Part shown: in pieces, positions 1-9,631 of the stretch | How the letters are laid out: every line of letters starts with the position of its first letter | Numbering within the stretch: position 1 is the stretch's first letter | Position numbers and translations under genes: made by a program | Notes under the pieces: model-generated | What the model was told of the DNA's origin: nothing | Seen by the model: only the letters and a program-made list of their open reading frames with translations | Databases searched by the model: none | DNA from: Costertonia aggregata | GTDB lineage: Bacteria > Bacteroidota > Bacteroidia > Flavobacteriales > Flavobacteriaceae | NCBI RefSeq assembly: GCF_013402795.1 | Contig: NZ_CP058595.1 | Coordinates: forward strand, 1,151,501-1,215,500 | Direction of reading: 5' to 3' | DNA length: 64,000 nt

Positions 1-2
1 GC

Positions 3-365
3 ATTGCTGATGGTCAAACTATAATTCATAGAATGGTTCACGATAGGGATTATGTGTTTACGACCAACGCTATCATTCAGAGTAATGCTGAGAAGTTGAT
101 AATTGGAAAGCCAGGAACAATAGAAAAACATTTTGAAATTCAATCAAGTTATGAAGAATCTGAAAATGGCGAACAATTTGTTGAAAAGGCAAAATTTAAG
201 TTAGAGGAACTTCAAAAGTTTCATCAAATTTGTGAAAAGACGGGATTAACTTCGACTGAAACAATTGGTCAGCTTAAAAAGATGCTTAACCATAAATATT
301 TCAAAGATGAAGACCAACTCATTAAGATGAAAAGGCTTTTAATTGCAACTGGACATTGGAAATAA
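3..365 (+). CDS. Hypothetical protein, 3' part of a gene cut by the window edge
   Basis: The reading frame is open from the first bases of the window through a possible ATG at 33 to the stop at 363-365, so this may be the tail of a longer gene. The visible part is about 120 residues, hydrophilic and Lys/Glu-rich, with no membrane segment and no motif I recognise. It precedes the metal-resistance island and is followed by a short AT-rich gap. The true start cannot be decided here. Confidence 0.45.
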   Translation: MADGQTIIHRMVHDRDYVFTTNAIIQSNAEKLIIGKPGTIEKHFEIQSSYEESENGEQFVEKAKFKLEELQKFHQICEKTGLTSTETIGQLKKMLNHKYFKDEDQLIKMKRLLIATGHWK

Positions 366-433
366 TTGTTGTCTATAAACTTAATGAGAAAATTAAATTT
401 CTGTTAATCCCAATAAAAACTGTTAAATTTTTG

Positions 434-441
434 TAATTTTG
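434..441 (+). promoter_or_regulatory. Bacteroidota -7 promoter box (TAATTTTG) directly before a start codon
   Basis: TAATTTTG matches the Bacteroidota -7 consensus TAnnTTTG and ends only 5 bases before the ATG at 447. Transcription would start at or next to the start codon, suggesting a leaderless or near-leaderless mRNA. No good -33 TTTG is visible at the expected spacing. Confidence 0.45.
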
Positions 442-446
442 CAACG

Positions 447-866
447 ATGAAACAGGCTTTCCATAAAATATTATCCATTTCGATGGCCTTTGTAGTGATG
501 TTCTCTACTATGTCATTTACTGTGGATATGCATTATTGTGGGGACAATTTGGTCGATTTCAGTTTATTCTCAAAAGCTGAAGGTTGCGGAATGGAAAAAG
601 CGCAACCTACCAAAACTTGTGAGAATCCTAAAATGACTGAGAAATCTTGTTGTACTGACCAACAAATTGTAAAGGAAGGCAAAGACGACCTTAAAATATC
701 TTTTGACACACTTTCTTTCGAGCAGCAAACGTTCGTCGCTGCTTTTACCTATTCTTATATAAACTTATTTGAAGTAACCGAATCTGAAGAAGTTCCTTTC
801 AACGATTACCCGCGACCCTTTGTCAAACGGGATGTGCAAGTGCTGCACCAGACTTTCTTAATTTGA
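447..866 (+). CDS. HYC_CC_PP family small periplasmic protein
   Basis: A 139-residue protein with an N-terminal signal sequence (hydrophobic residues about 8-26), then the family hallmarks: His-Tyr-Cys near residues 29-31, isolated Cys at about 47 and 58, a Cys-Cys pair at 68-69, and a proline-bearing YPRP stretch near the C-terminus. Proteins of this kind commonly sit immediately upstream of CusA-type efflux pumps in Bacteroidota, as here. The Cys/His content suggests a periplasmic metal-binding or sensing role, but none is established. A paralogous arrangement occurs before the second pump (gene at 16836). Confidence 0.75.
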   Translation: MKQAFHKILSISMAFVVMFSTMSFTVDMHYCGDNLVDFSLFSKAEGCGMEKAQPTKTCENPKMTEKSCCTDQQIVKEGKDDLKISFDTLSFEQQTFVAAFTYSYINLFEVTESEEVPFNDYPRPFVKRDVQVLHQTFLI

Positions 867-887
867 TTTATTAGATTTTCAGAATGA

Positions 888-914
888 AGCCCAACAGCTA
901 CGCTGTCGTGGGCT
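888..914 (+). other. Hairpin between the HYC_CC_PP gene and cusA
   Basis: AGCCCA-ACAGC pairs with GCTGT-TGGGCT around a 3-base loop with a 2-base bulge, giving an 11-bp stem. It lies about 20 bases after the upstream stop and 60 bases before the cusA start, with no T run, so it is more likely an mRNA processing or stability element than a full terminator. A second weaker repeat, CGTGTT (921-926) with AACACG (940-945), follows. Confidence 0.4.
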
Positions 915-974
915 AAAACTCGTGTTTGCCATATTCTGCAACACGTAATTCCAATTATCTAATAATCAAATGCT

Positions 975-3900
975 ATGCTAAATAAGAGCATTAAATTTCT
1001 CATAGAAAACAAACTTGTTGCCGTTCTACTACTCGCCCTATTTGTGGGTTGGGGCATCGTCAACGCACCCTTTAATTGGGAAACAGGCTTTTTGCCCACA
1101 GACCCAGTTGCCGTTGATGCCATACCTGATATTGGCGAGAACCAACAAATTGTTTTTACCAAGTGGCAAGGTCGCTCGCCACAGGATATTGAAGACCAAA
1201 TCACATATCCGCTTACCACTTCCCTTCTTGGTATTCCAGGCGTAAAAACTATTCGTAGTTCTTCGATGTTTGGATTTTCCAGCATCTACATCATTTTTGA
1301 AGAAGACATCGAGTTCTATTGGTCGCGCAGTCGCATACTGGAAAAACTGAACTCACTTCCTGCAAACCTTTTGCCCGATGGTGTCAATCCATCTCTTGGG
1401 CCAGATGCCACAGGTCTGGGACAGATTTTTTGGTACACGCTGGAAGGTCGTGATAAAGACGGCAACGTAACTGGCGGATGGGATTTACAGGAATTGCGTA
1501 GCATACAGGATTACTATGTGAAATATGGATTGTCATCGGCAAGTGGTGTTTCTGAAGTAGCTTCCATTGGTGGCTATGTTCAGGAATACCAAGTGGACAT
1601 TGACCCAGAAAAAATGCGCCAGTACAATGTGAGTATGGGCGATGTGGTTAAAGCCGTCAAACAGAGCAATCAAGATATAGGGGCACAGACTCTCGAAATC
1701 AATCAAGCCGAATACCTCGTACGCGGATTGGGTTACGTCAAGTCCATAGCAGATATTGAAAATGCAGTTGTAGATTCTGAAAATTTCACTTCCATCCGCA
1801 TCAAAGATGTGGCTAACGTCCATTTGGGGCCTGCTACCAGACGTGGTATTCTCGATAAGGAAGGGGCCGAAGTCGTAGGTGGTGTCGTAGTCGCTCGCTA
1901 CGGTGCAAATCCGTTGGAAGTTATCAATAATGTCAAGGCGCAAATTGCCGAAATAAGCTCTGGACTTCCCACAAAAACTTTATCAGATGGTCGCATTTCG
2001 CAAGTTACCATTGTACCATTTTATGACCGGACAGAACTCATACAAGAAACGCTGGGAACGCTCAATGAAGCACTCACTTTGGAAATCCTAATTACCATTT
2101 TGGTCATTATTATAATGGTTTTCAATCTGCGTGCATCCATCCTTATTTCAGGGTTGTTACCCGTAGCCGTTTTGATGGTTTTCATCACGATGAAGCTCTT
2201 TAATGTAGATGCAAATATCGTCGCACTTTCAGGTATTGCCATTGCCATCGGTACAATGGTGGACGTGGGCGTGATACTCGCCGAAAATATGATACGGCAC
2301 TTGGAAGATGAAAAGTTACGCCTTAATGAAAACGGTAAAGAATACACCACAAACGAAATCATCTACAACGCAACTGCCGAAGTTTCCGGCGCTATCCTTA
2401 CGGCAGTTTTAACGACCATAATCAGTTTCCTACCAGTATTCACAATGATAGGTGCTGAAGGTAAACTATTCCGCCCGCTCGCCTTTACTAAAACAATGGC
2501 ACTCACGGCATCGCTCATTATTGCGCTGTTTCTCATTCCACCCATTGCGGCATTCCTTTTCCGTAAGACGAATTTGCGTGAACGGACACAGTACGTCATC
2601 AATGGCGCACTTGTTTTATTGGGAATTCTCGCCATCGTTTACGGCTTTTGGTTAGGACTAATTCTAATCGCCTTTGCCATCACATCATTTTTAAAGATGC
2701 GCGGTACGCTTTCGCAAAAGCGCAAAAACCTGCTTGACATCATCATTTCATCTATTGCTATCGTAGTTTTATTAGCAGAATACTGGCGACCATTAGGCTT
2801 TGACCGAAGCATTGTTATGAACCTGATATTTGTTTCCATCATCTGTTTTGGACTGCTCGGTGTGTTCTCGATTTTTAGGATATACTATGCGCGTATTTTG
2901 CGATGGGCACTTCAGAACCGATATCTGTTCTTAATCATTCCGGCTACGGTGCTCACGTTGGGCATCATCATTATGCGCAACACAGGTAAGGAATTTATGC
3001 CAGCACTCAATGAAGGTTCATTCTTATTGATGCCCACATCCTTACCGCACGCAGGCGTTGAAGAAAACAAACGTGTATTGCAACAGCTGGATATGGCGGT
3101 GGCAAGCATCCCAGAGATTGAAACTGTGGTGGGAAAAGCTGGAAGAACGGAAAGCGCACTCGACCCAGCACCACTTTCAATGTATGAGAATGTCATTCAG
3201 TATAAATCTGAATATATGCGCAATGCATCTGGCCAACGACAACGCTATAAAGTCAATGATGATGGATTGTTTGTACTGAAGAACGACAAATTCATTATCA
3301 ATCCGAACAACGAGATAGATGAAGATGCCAACTATGACGAAATATCGCTAAAAACTACTGCCACACGCGAAGACTTGATTGAAGATGAAGATGGCGAGTA
3401 CTACCGAAATTGGCGACCAGACATCGAGAGTCCAGATGATATTTGGAACGAGATAGTTCGAGTAACCAAACTACCAGGCGTGACATCTGCACCCAAGTTG
3501 CAACCCATCGAAACACGTTTGGTAATGCTACAAACGGGAATGCGTGCGCCTATGGGCATCAAGGTAAAAGGTCCGGATTTAAAGTCCATAGAAAATTTTG
3601 GACTGCAACTGGAAGACATCTTGAAACAAGCCGAAGGCGTTAAAGAACAAGCTGTCTTTGCAGACCGTATCGTGGGCAAACCCTACTTGCTCATCGATAT
3701 TAAGCGAGACCAATTGGCTCGATATGGGGTGTCCATAATGGACGTGCAGGAAATCCTTCAAGTGGCCGTGGGCGGTATGCCACTAACGCAAACCGTGGAA
3801 GGTCGTGAGCGTTATGCCGTTCGGGTTCGCTATCCACGAGAATTGCGGGCAAATCCAGACGACTTGCATAATATCTATGTTCCTGTTGAAAAAGGAAGTC

Positions 3901-4727
3901 CCGTACCGCTGGGCGAATTGGTTGAAATTCGATACGAGCAAGGACCACAGGTCATTAAGAGTGAAGATACTTTTCTAATTGGCTATGTGCTGTTTGATAA
4001 ACTCGATGGCTTTGCCGAAGTAGATGTGGTGGAAAATGCCCAAGCCTTAATTCAAGAAAATATTGATAACGGTTCGCTGGTCGTACCACAAGGCGTGAGC
4101 TATCGCTTTACGGGAACCTATGAAAATCAGTTACGAGCAGAAAAAACGCTATCGGTTGTCGTACCGCTTTGTTTGCTGGTTATTTTCTTGATTTTGTATT
4201 TCCAATTCAGGTCGGTTTCCACATCGCTTATGGTGTTTACCGCAATCGCCGTGGCCTTTGCTGGTGGCTTTATAATGATATGGCTATACGGACAAGATTG
4301 GTTTTTCAATTTCGGCTTTTTTGGCGAAAATCTGCGGGATTTGTTCAATATGAAAACCATCAATTTAAGTGTAGCCGTTTGGGTAGGTTTTATCGCCCTA
4401 TTTGGTATTGCTACGGATGATGGCGTGGTAATGGCCACCTATTTAGACCAATCTTTCAAAAGCAACGAACCAGACAATAAAAAGGGCATTCGTCTCGCCA
4501 CTTTGGAAGCCGCAGGTAAACGTATTCGTCCGTGTTTGATGACTACTGTAACTACGGTACTGGCACTACTTCCCGTACTTACATCCACAGGCAAGGGAAG
4601 CGATATAATGATACCGATGGCGATACCCATTTTTGGCGGAATGATAATCGATGTTACGTCCTATTTCCTACTGCCAGTCTTATATAGCTGGAAAAAGGAA
4701 TACCAACTTAAAAAAGCAAACAGATGA
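975..4727 (+). CDS. cusA: CusA-type heavy-metal RND efflux pump (Cu(I)/Ag(I) class)
   Basis: An inner-membrane proton-driven pump subunit of 1250 residues that works with a periplasmic adaptor and an outer-membrane TolC channel. It has the RND layout: a TM helix near residues 10-30, a porter loop, a TM bundle around residues 365-570, a second porter loop, and a final TM bundle around 1035-1240. The segment MLQTGMRAPMGIKVKG, with clustered methionines, fits the monovalent copper/silver subfamily; the second pump in this window lacks these methionines. It is longer than the usual roughly 1040 residues, mainly through an acidic insert around residues 740-820 and extra TM-flanking sequence. Its stop overlaps the following TolC gene by 4 bases (ATGA), indicating translational coupling. 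Confidence 0.92.
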   Translation: MLNKSIKFLIENKLVAVLLLALFVGWGIVNAPFNWETGFLPTDPVAVDAIPDIGENQQIVFTKWQGRSPQDIEDQITYPLTTSLLGIPGVKTIRSSSMFGFSSIYIIFEEDIEFYWSRSRILEKLNSLPANLLPDGVNPSLGPDATGLGQIFWYTLEGRDKDGNVTGGWDLQELRSIQDYYVKYGLSSASGVSEVASIGGYVQEYQVDIDPEKMRQYNVSMGDVVKAVKQSNQDIGAQTLEINQAEYLVRGLGYVKSIADIENAVVDSENFTSIRIKDVANVHLGPATRRGILDKEGAEVVGGVVVARYGANPLEVINNVKAQIAEISSGLPTKTLSDGRISQVTIVPFYDRTELIQETLGTLNEALTLEILITILVIIIMVFNLRASILISGLLPVAVLMVFITMKLFNVDANIVALSGIAIAIGTMVDVGVILAENMIRHLEDEKLRLNENGKEYTTNEIIYNATAEVSGAILTAVLTTIISFLPVFTMIGAEGKLFRPLAFTKTMALTASLIIALFLIPPIAAFLFRKTNLRERTQYVINGALVLLGILAIVYGFWLGLILIAFAITSFLKMRGTLSQKRKNLLDIIISSIAIVVLLAEYWRPLGFDRSIVMNLIFVSIICFGLLGVFSIFRIYYARILRWALQNRYLFLIIPATVLTLGIIIMRNTGKEFMPALNEGSFLLMPTSLPHAGVEENKRVLQQLDMAVASIPEIETVVGKAGRTESALDPAPLSMYENVIQYKSEYMRNASGQRQRYKVNDDGLFVLKNDKFIINPNNEIDEDANYDEISLKTTATREDLIEDEDGEYYRNWRPDIESPDDIWNEIVRVTKLPGVTSAPKLQPIETRLVMLQTGMRAPMGIKVKGPDLKSIENFGLQLEDILKQAEGVKEQAVFADRIVGKPYLLIDIKRDQLARYGVSIMDVQEILQVAVGGMPLTQTVEGRERYAVRVRYPRELRANPDDLHNIYVPVEKGSPVPLGELVEIRYEQGPQVIKSEDTFLIGYVLFDKLDGFAEVDVVENAQALIQENIDNGSLVVPQGVSYRFTGTYENQLRAEKTLSVVVPLCLLVIFLILYFQFRSVSTSLMVFTAIAVAFAGGFIMIWLYGQDWFFNFGFFGENLRDLFNMKTINLSVAVWVGFIALFGIATDDGVVMATYLDQSFKSNEPDNKKGIRLATLEAAGKRIRPCLMTTVTTVLALLPVLTSTGKGSDIMIPMAIPIFGGMIIDVTSYFLLPVLYSWKKEYQLKKANR

Positions 4728-5941
4728 AGAAATTAAAATATATACTGGTGTTCTTGTTTGTTTCCGCTTTCGCGAAAGCGCAACAATTACAATCCTACAT
4801 TAAGGAAGCCGAAGCGAACAATCCAGAAATTCAAGCCTTTGAACTGCGCTATAATATTGCCGAAGAAAAGGTAAATGAAGCCAACTGGATTCCAAATACC
4901 GAAGTGAGTGCCGGCTATTTTGTGAGTGAGCCTGAAACCAGAGTCGGTGCGCAACGTGCACGAATAGGCGTAAAACAGATGTTGCCGTGGTTTGGTACCA
5001 TTACCGCTCGTGAAAATTATGCCACCGCAATGGCAGATGCCGAATATGTGGATATCACGATTGCAAAGCGCAAGCTCGCACTTTCGGTTGCACAATCCTA
5101 TTATCGTTTATATTCCATACGTGCCAAGCAAGCCGTACTGGATGAAAACATACAACTACTGGAAACCTACGAACGACTTGCACTCACATCTGTAGAAGTG
5201 GGCAAAGCGAGTGCCGTAGATGTGTTGCGACTTCAGATTAGACAAAATGAATTACACCAACAAAAGGAAGTGCTGGAAGAAGAATTTACAGCAGAACAAA
5301 CGGCTTTTAACAATCTGCTCAACCGTGATTCGATGATGACGGTTATCGTCGTTCCAGAAATGGAAATTCCGCAGGAAGACCCATTTTACAACAATGAAGC
5401 GCTATCGCTCAATCCCGAACTGCTCAAATATGACAAACTCTATGAATCGGTAGCACAATCCGAACTGCTCAACCAACGTGAGAGTTTGCCTATGATTGGT
5501 TTTGGTGTAGACTACCTGCCCGTAACGGAACGTAGCGATGTCAACTTCAGCGATAATGGGAAAGATGTGTTGATGCCTATGGTTTCGGTTTCAATCCCCA
5601 TTTTCAACAACCGTTACAAATCCATTTCAAAGCAAAACGAACTGCGACAGCAAGAAATAGAGACCCAACGGGAACAGCGATTGAATGTGCTGGAATCCGC
5701 TTTCGCGAAAGCACAATCACAACGTAACCAAGCGCGCATTGCATACGACACACAAGACCGCAACCTGAAACAAGCGCAGGATGCCGAAGAAATTCTGGTA
5801 AAAAATTATGAAACTGGCACTATCGATTTTAATGATGTGCTGGACATTCAGGAATTGCAGTTGAAGTTTCAGATGAATCAAATCGAGTCGGTGCAAATGT
5901 ACTATGTACAATCGGCCATTATTAACTATTTAATCAACTAA
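4724..5941 (+). CDS. TolC-family outer-membrane efflux channel
   Basis: A 405-residue protein with a signal peptide (residues about 1-20, ending in SAFAKAQ) and two long helical, Gln/Glu/Ala-rich repeats typical of the TolC alpha-barrel. It should form the outer-membrane exit duct for the preceding CusA pump, with which it overlaps by 4 bases. Two copies of a TTTCGCGAAA-centred palindrome lie in this gene, both encoding AFAKA, one in the signal-peptide cleavage region and one in a coiled-coil stretch. Confidence 0.88.
   Translation: MKKLKYILVFLFVSAFAKAQQLQSYIKEAEANNPEIQAFELRYNIAEEKVNEANWIPNTEVSAGYFVSEPETRVGAQRARIGVKQMLPWFGTITARENYATAMADAEYVDITIAKRKLALSVAQSYYRLYSIRAKQAVLDENIQLLETYERLALTSVEVGKASAVDVLRLQIRQNELHQQKEVLEEEFTAEQTAFNNLLNRDSMMTVIVVPEMEIPQEDPFYNNEALSLNPELLKYDKLYESVAQSELLNQRESLPMIGFGVDYLPVTERSDVNFSDNGKDVLMPMVSVSIPIFNNRYKSISKQNELRQQEIETQREQRLNVLESAFAKAQSQRNQARIAYDTQDRNLKQAQDAEEILVKNYETGTIDFNDVLDIQELQLKFQMNQIESVQMYYVQSAIINYLIN
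4765..4780 (+). repeat. 16-bp palindrome CGCTTTCGCGAAAGCG, copy in tolC signal peptide
   Basis: A perfect 16-bp palindrome encoding part of SAFAKA. It is one of several intragenic copies in this element (5699, 16452, 20444, with partial copies at 2707, 23572, 38821 and 46279). Confidence 0.8.
5699..5712 (+). repeat. 14-bp palindrome GCTTTCGCGAAAGC, second copy in tolC
   Basis: A perfect 14-bp palindrome, again read as SAFAKA in frame, inside a helical region of the channel protein. Confidence 0.8.
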
Positions 5942-5943
5942 TT

Positions 5944-6510
5944 ATGGTCAAGGATTTTTACATAAAGAATATGGTATGTGATAGATGCATCAAGGTTTTA
6001 AGGGATGGACTGGATAAACAAAATATCGAATTGTTACAAATCGAATTGGGTCGTTTGCGTCTCGATATCGAGAGCGATGATGAAATCGAAAAATTGAAAA
6101 CTTTACTTGAAAGTAATGGATTTTCCCTAATTGGCAGTACCGAAGAAAAACTCACAGAGCAGGTCAAGGTAGAACTGATAAAGGCATTGCAAGAATTGCC
6201 TTTGGAACTCGATAAGAAATTATCCGCTCACTTAGCAGATGCATTAGGTCACGAGTATTCCAAAATCAGTAAGGTCTTTTCAATTACCGAAGGCATTACC
6301 ATCGAGAAGTACTTCATCAAATTGAAAATAGAAAAGGTAAAGGAACTGGTACAGGCCAAGGAACTCAACTTTACAGAAATGGCACAGTTGCTTGATTATA
6401 GCCATATCAATCATTTAAGTGGCCAGTTCAAAAGCGAAACGGGAATGAGCCTAACAGCTTATAAATCCCAACAGAAAAATTTTAGGAATACATTGGACAA
6501 AATTATGTAG
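5944..6510 (+). CDS. AraC-type transcription factor with an N-terminal metal-binding-like domain
   Basis: A 188-residue protein. Residues 1-60 resemble a ferredoxin-fold heavy-metal-associated domain with a Cys12-x-x-Cys15 pair (MVCDRC); residues about 105-185 match an AraC helix-turn-helix region, including the FKSETGMSLTAYK second-helix signature. It follows tolC by 2 bases and precedes the multicopper oxidase, so it probably senses copper or silver and controls this island. It lacks the cupin sensor domain found in many AraC proteins; the CxxC domain would take that role (inference). Confidence 0.8.
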   Translation: MVKDFYIKNMVCDRCIKVLRDGLDKQNIELLQIELGRLRLDIESDDEIEKLKTLLESNGFSLIGSTEEKLTEQVKVELIKALQELPLELDKKLSAHLADALGHEYSKISKVFSITEGITIEKYFIKLKIEKVKELVQAKELNFTEMAQLLDYSHINHLSGQFKSETGMSLTAYKSQQKNFRNTLDKIM

Positions 6511-6580
6511 ATAACAACCAAAATTATGACACAAGCTGTTGATTTACAGCGGTAATTTTATCCAAATAAAATTAAGAACT

Positions 6581-9010
6581 ATGAAATATAAAATCACATT
6601 ACTTCTAACAATGCTTATCACTTTTGGTGCAAAAGCCCAATTGGTAGCGAATGAAACTGAAGAAAATGTTGACAACTGGCCAGAACGGATTTATGACCTA
6701 ACCATAGATTATGAAACCGTAAACTTTACGGGGAAGGATGTGCAGGCAATGACCATAAACGGTGGAATACCTGGTCCCAATCTTGAGTTTAATGAAGGTG
6801 AGTTTGCCATTATCAACGTTACCAATAAAATGGATGTGGAAACATCTGTCCATTGGCACGGGATGATATTACCTAATTTCCACGATGGCGTACCGTATTT
6901 GACCACACCACCTATCCGTCCAGGGGAAACCTTTCAATACAAGTTTGCATTGAAACAATCTGGAACCTATTGGTATCATTCCCATACTGGGTTACAGGAA
7001 CAACGTGGGGTGTATGGTTCATTACAGATAAATCCAAAGGAAACCGATTTAGAATATGACAAAGATTTGGTCTTAGTGCTTTCGGATTGGGTAGATGAAA
7101 ATCCACAATCTCAACTTAAAAATTTGAAGCGTGGCAATGAGTGGTATTTAATTAAAAAAGGTCAGGTTCAAAGTCTGGATAAATTAATTGCCCAAGGCGC
7201 AGTAGGTGCCAAGTTAAAGATGGCGTGGCAACGTATGCCAGATATGGCTATTTCAGATAATTATTTTGACAAGTTTTTTATCAATGGTGGTACTTCACAG
7301 GAATATCCAGATTTTCAGCCCGGCGAGCGCGTGAGGCTTCGATTTGTAAACGCAGCCGCAGCGTCTTATTTCTGGCTCACATTTGGTGGCGAAGACCCAA
7401 TGCTCGTATCTGCCGATGGACTTGATGTGGTTCCAGTAGAACATAACAAAACTTTGATTGGCGTTGCCGAAACCTATGATTTTATAGTGACGATTCCAGA
7501 AAGTGGAAAACTTCAAGTAAGAGCTACGGCACAGGATGGTTCTGGCGAAGCTTCGGCATTTATAGGAACTGGAAATGTACTGGAAGCACCTGTAGTTCCA
7601 GAACCTAATCTTATAAAGAATATGAAGCAAATGATGTCTATGGGTATGAAGATGGGCGCACCTGCTTCAAAATTTAATCCTTCAAAAAACGATTCCATTC
7701 AAGTAATGGAAAAGTACAAAATGGATATGGGCGGAATGCAGATGAATAGTATGTCTATGATGGATGATAATATGAAAAAGGGTGAAATGGAAATGGATTC
7801 TACCAAGATGGCTCACAATAAAATGGACCATTCAAAAATGGATATGAAGAATGATAAAATGAAAATGTCCAAGTCAGAAATGAAGATGAACAAAGGCAAG
7901 GCCAATATGAAAATGGATGGCGGTATGGATATGGGCGAAATGAAAATGGGATATATGGTGCCAAAAGATAAAGTGGTAGGCGATAATATGAAAACGGGTG
8001 GTAATCCCGAGTTCAATTACAACTACTTAAGGGCTAAAGAACCTACCGAATTTGAAAACGATAAGCCCGTAAAGGAAATGCTTTTCAACCTTACAGGAAA
8101 TATGAACCGCTACGTCTGGTCTATCAACGGTGTGCCCCTTTCAGAAACAGATAAGATAAAAATCGAGCAAGGCGAAGTCGTGCGTATCACACTTAACAAT
8201 CTCACGATGATGCACCACCCTATGCACTTGCACGGCCACTTCTTTAGAGTATTGAACGAGAACGGTGAGTATTCACCACTAAAGCATACTGTTAACGTGG
8301 CACCAATGCAAAAAGTCGTATTTGAGTTTGCCGCTGATGAAACTGGTGATTGGTTTTTCCATTGTCACATCCTTTATCATATGATGAGCGGTATGGCAAG
8401 GGTTTTCAGTTACGATACACCTCGTGACGAACGATTAGAAGGCTACCCACTTACTAACCTTACCAACGAAGCAGACCACATATTCACTTGGGGCGAAATC
8501 ACGGCTGCAAGTCATATGACCGAGCTTTACGCTACTGCAACAAATATCAGAAATCAATTTGCGCTAAGGGGCGAATATGGATGGAACAAAAATCTGGAAG
8601 CCGAGTTTACCTACGAGCGCTATCTCAATGATTACTTCCGAGTTTTTGGTGGTGTAAATGTAGAGAATGAAGGTGAGGACAGCCTTGAAGAAATAAACAC
8701 AACCGCCATTGCTGGTGTACGATGGTTAATGCCATTGCTCATTAATTCAGATTTCAGAATTGACAGCAAACTGCGTCCACAGATAAGTTTTAGTACGGGC
8801 TTTATGATTTTTCCCCACCTTGGAATTTATGGCGAGTATGAATACCAGATGGACTTTGGCTGGGACGGCAAATTACCCGAAGGTCAGGACTTTGAAGAAG
8901 AAACCACGTGGCAAGTTGGACTTGAATACGTATTGAGCCGTGACTTCTCATTAATGGGAAGCTATGACAACCGCTTTGGCGCTGGTGGTGGACTCTCATT
9001 AAGATTTTAG
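6581..9010 (+). CDS. Multicopper oxidase (CopA/PcoA-like) fused to a CopB-like outer-membrane domain
   Basis: I chose the ATG at 6581 because it is followed at once by a signal peptide (MKYKITLLLTMLITFGAKAQ); an upstream TTG at 6539 would add 14 unlikely residues. The 809-residue product has multicopper oxidase copper motifs in order: HWHGM (about residue 90), WYHSH (about 130), HHPMHLHGHFF (about 545) and HCHILYHMMSGM (about 590). A Met-rich, Lys-rich stretch occupies residues about 347-475, as in copper-tolerance oxidases. After about residue 615 comes a beta-strand-rich segment ending in Phe, typical of an outer-membrane barrel and resembling CopB/PcoB. It should oxidise Cu(I) in the periplasm. 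The CopA-CopB fusion is the notable point. Confidence 0.88.
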   Translation: MKYKITLLLTMLITFGAKAQLVANETEENVDNWPERIYDLTIDYETVNFTGKDVQAMTINGGIPGPNLEFNEGEFAIINVTNKMDVETSVHWHGMILPNFHDGVPYLTTPPIRPGETFQYKFALKQSGTYWYHSHTGLQEQRGVYGSLQINPKETDLEYDKDLVLVLSDWVDENPQSQLKNLKRGNEWYLIKKGQVQSLDKLIAQGAVGAKLKMAWQRMPDMAISDNYFDKFFINGGTSQEYPDFQPGERVRLRFVNAAAASYFWLTFGGEDPMLVSADGLDVVPVEHNKTLIGVAETYDFIVTIPESGKLQVRATAQDGSGEASAFIGTGNVLEAPVVPEPNLIKNMKQMMSMGMKMGAPASKFNPSKNDSIQVMEKYKMDMGGMQMNSMSMMDDNMKKGEMEMDSTKMAHNKMDHSKMDMKNDKMKMSKSEMKMNKGKANMKMDGGMDMGEMKMGYMVPKDKVVGDNMKTGGNPEFNYNYLRAKEPTEFENDKPVKEMLFNLTGNMNRYVWSINGVPLSETDKIKIEQGEVVRITLNNLTMMHHPMHLHGHFFRVLNENGEYSPLKHTVNVAPMQKVVFEFAADETGDWFFHCHILYHMMSGMARVFSYDTPRDERLEGYPLTNLTNEADHIFTWGEITAASHMTELYATATNIRNQFALRGEYGWNKNLEAEFTYERYLNDYFRVFGGVNVENEGEDSLEEINTTAIAGVRWLMPLLINSDFRIDSKLRPQISFSTGFMIFPHLGIYGEYEYQMDFGWDGKLPEGQDFEEETTWQVGLEYVLSRDFSLMGSYDNRFGAGGGLSLRF

Positions 9011-9040
9011 AACAATTATTAACTTAAATAAATAACAAAA

Positions 9041-9631
9041 ATGAAAACAGTAAAAAGAACAATAGGTACAATGGCACTTGCTGCTATAATGGTGTTAACG
9101 GTTTCCTGCAAGGATGGAAACAAAAATGAACCTGCTGCACCTATGAGCAACGAGATGCACCAAGAATCTATGGATGACAAAGACAATATGGCAATGAATG
9201 ACAACCAAGATGCAAAAGCAGTCCTACAAGACTACTTTAAACTAAAAGATGCACTTGTCGAGACGAATAATGACAAAGCAAAACAATTGGGTGCCACGCT
9301 GGCAAGCACTTTAGGCAGTTTTGATGCATCGAGCTATTCAGATAACGAGCAACAAGAACTCAAGGATATTTTGGAAGACGCAATTGAACACGCAGAACAC
9401 ATTTCAGAAAGTGATATGGCACACCAACGTGAGCACTTTAAGATATTAAGCAAGGATGTTACCGATATGGTTGCCATTACCGGAACTGAGATGAAGATAT
9501 ACGAGCAATTCTGCCCTATGTATAAGAATAATGAGGGTGGTGCTTGGCTTAGTATGAACGAAGAAATTAGAAACCCCTATTTCGGTGACAAAATGTTGAA
9601 ATGCGGTAAAGTACAGCGTGAAATCAACTAA
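9041..9631 (+). CDS. DUF3347-domain lipoprotein
   Basis: A 196-residue protein with a lipobox (LTVSC, Cys23), a Met/Asp/Asn-rich linker and a C-terminal DUF3347 domain. The conserved CPM...GGAWLS...EEIRNPYFGD...CG motif lies near the end. The same domain ends the RND adaptor at 15052. DUF3347 proteins are regularly linked to copper efflux genes in Bacteroidota and are presumed to bind metal through these Cys/Met residues. Confidence 0.82.
   Translation: MKTVKRTIGTMALAAIMVLTVSCKDGNKNEPAAPMSNEMHQESMDDKDNMAMNDNQDAKAVLQDYFKLKDALVETNNDKAKQLGATLASTLGSFDASSYSDNEQQELKDILEDAIEHAEHISESDMAHQREHFKILSKDVTDMVAITGTEMKIYEQFCPMYKNNEGGAWLSMNEEIRNPYFGDKMLKCGKVQREIN

Noticed and set aside
3700-3948. Reverse-strand open frames over cusA and other long genes
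   Set aside because: Many 60-140 codon frames lie opposite the large genes; they lack starts with signals and match the codon shadow of the real frame.
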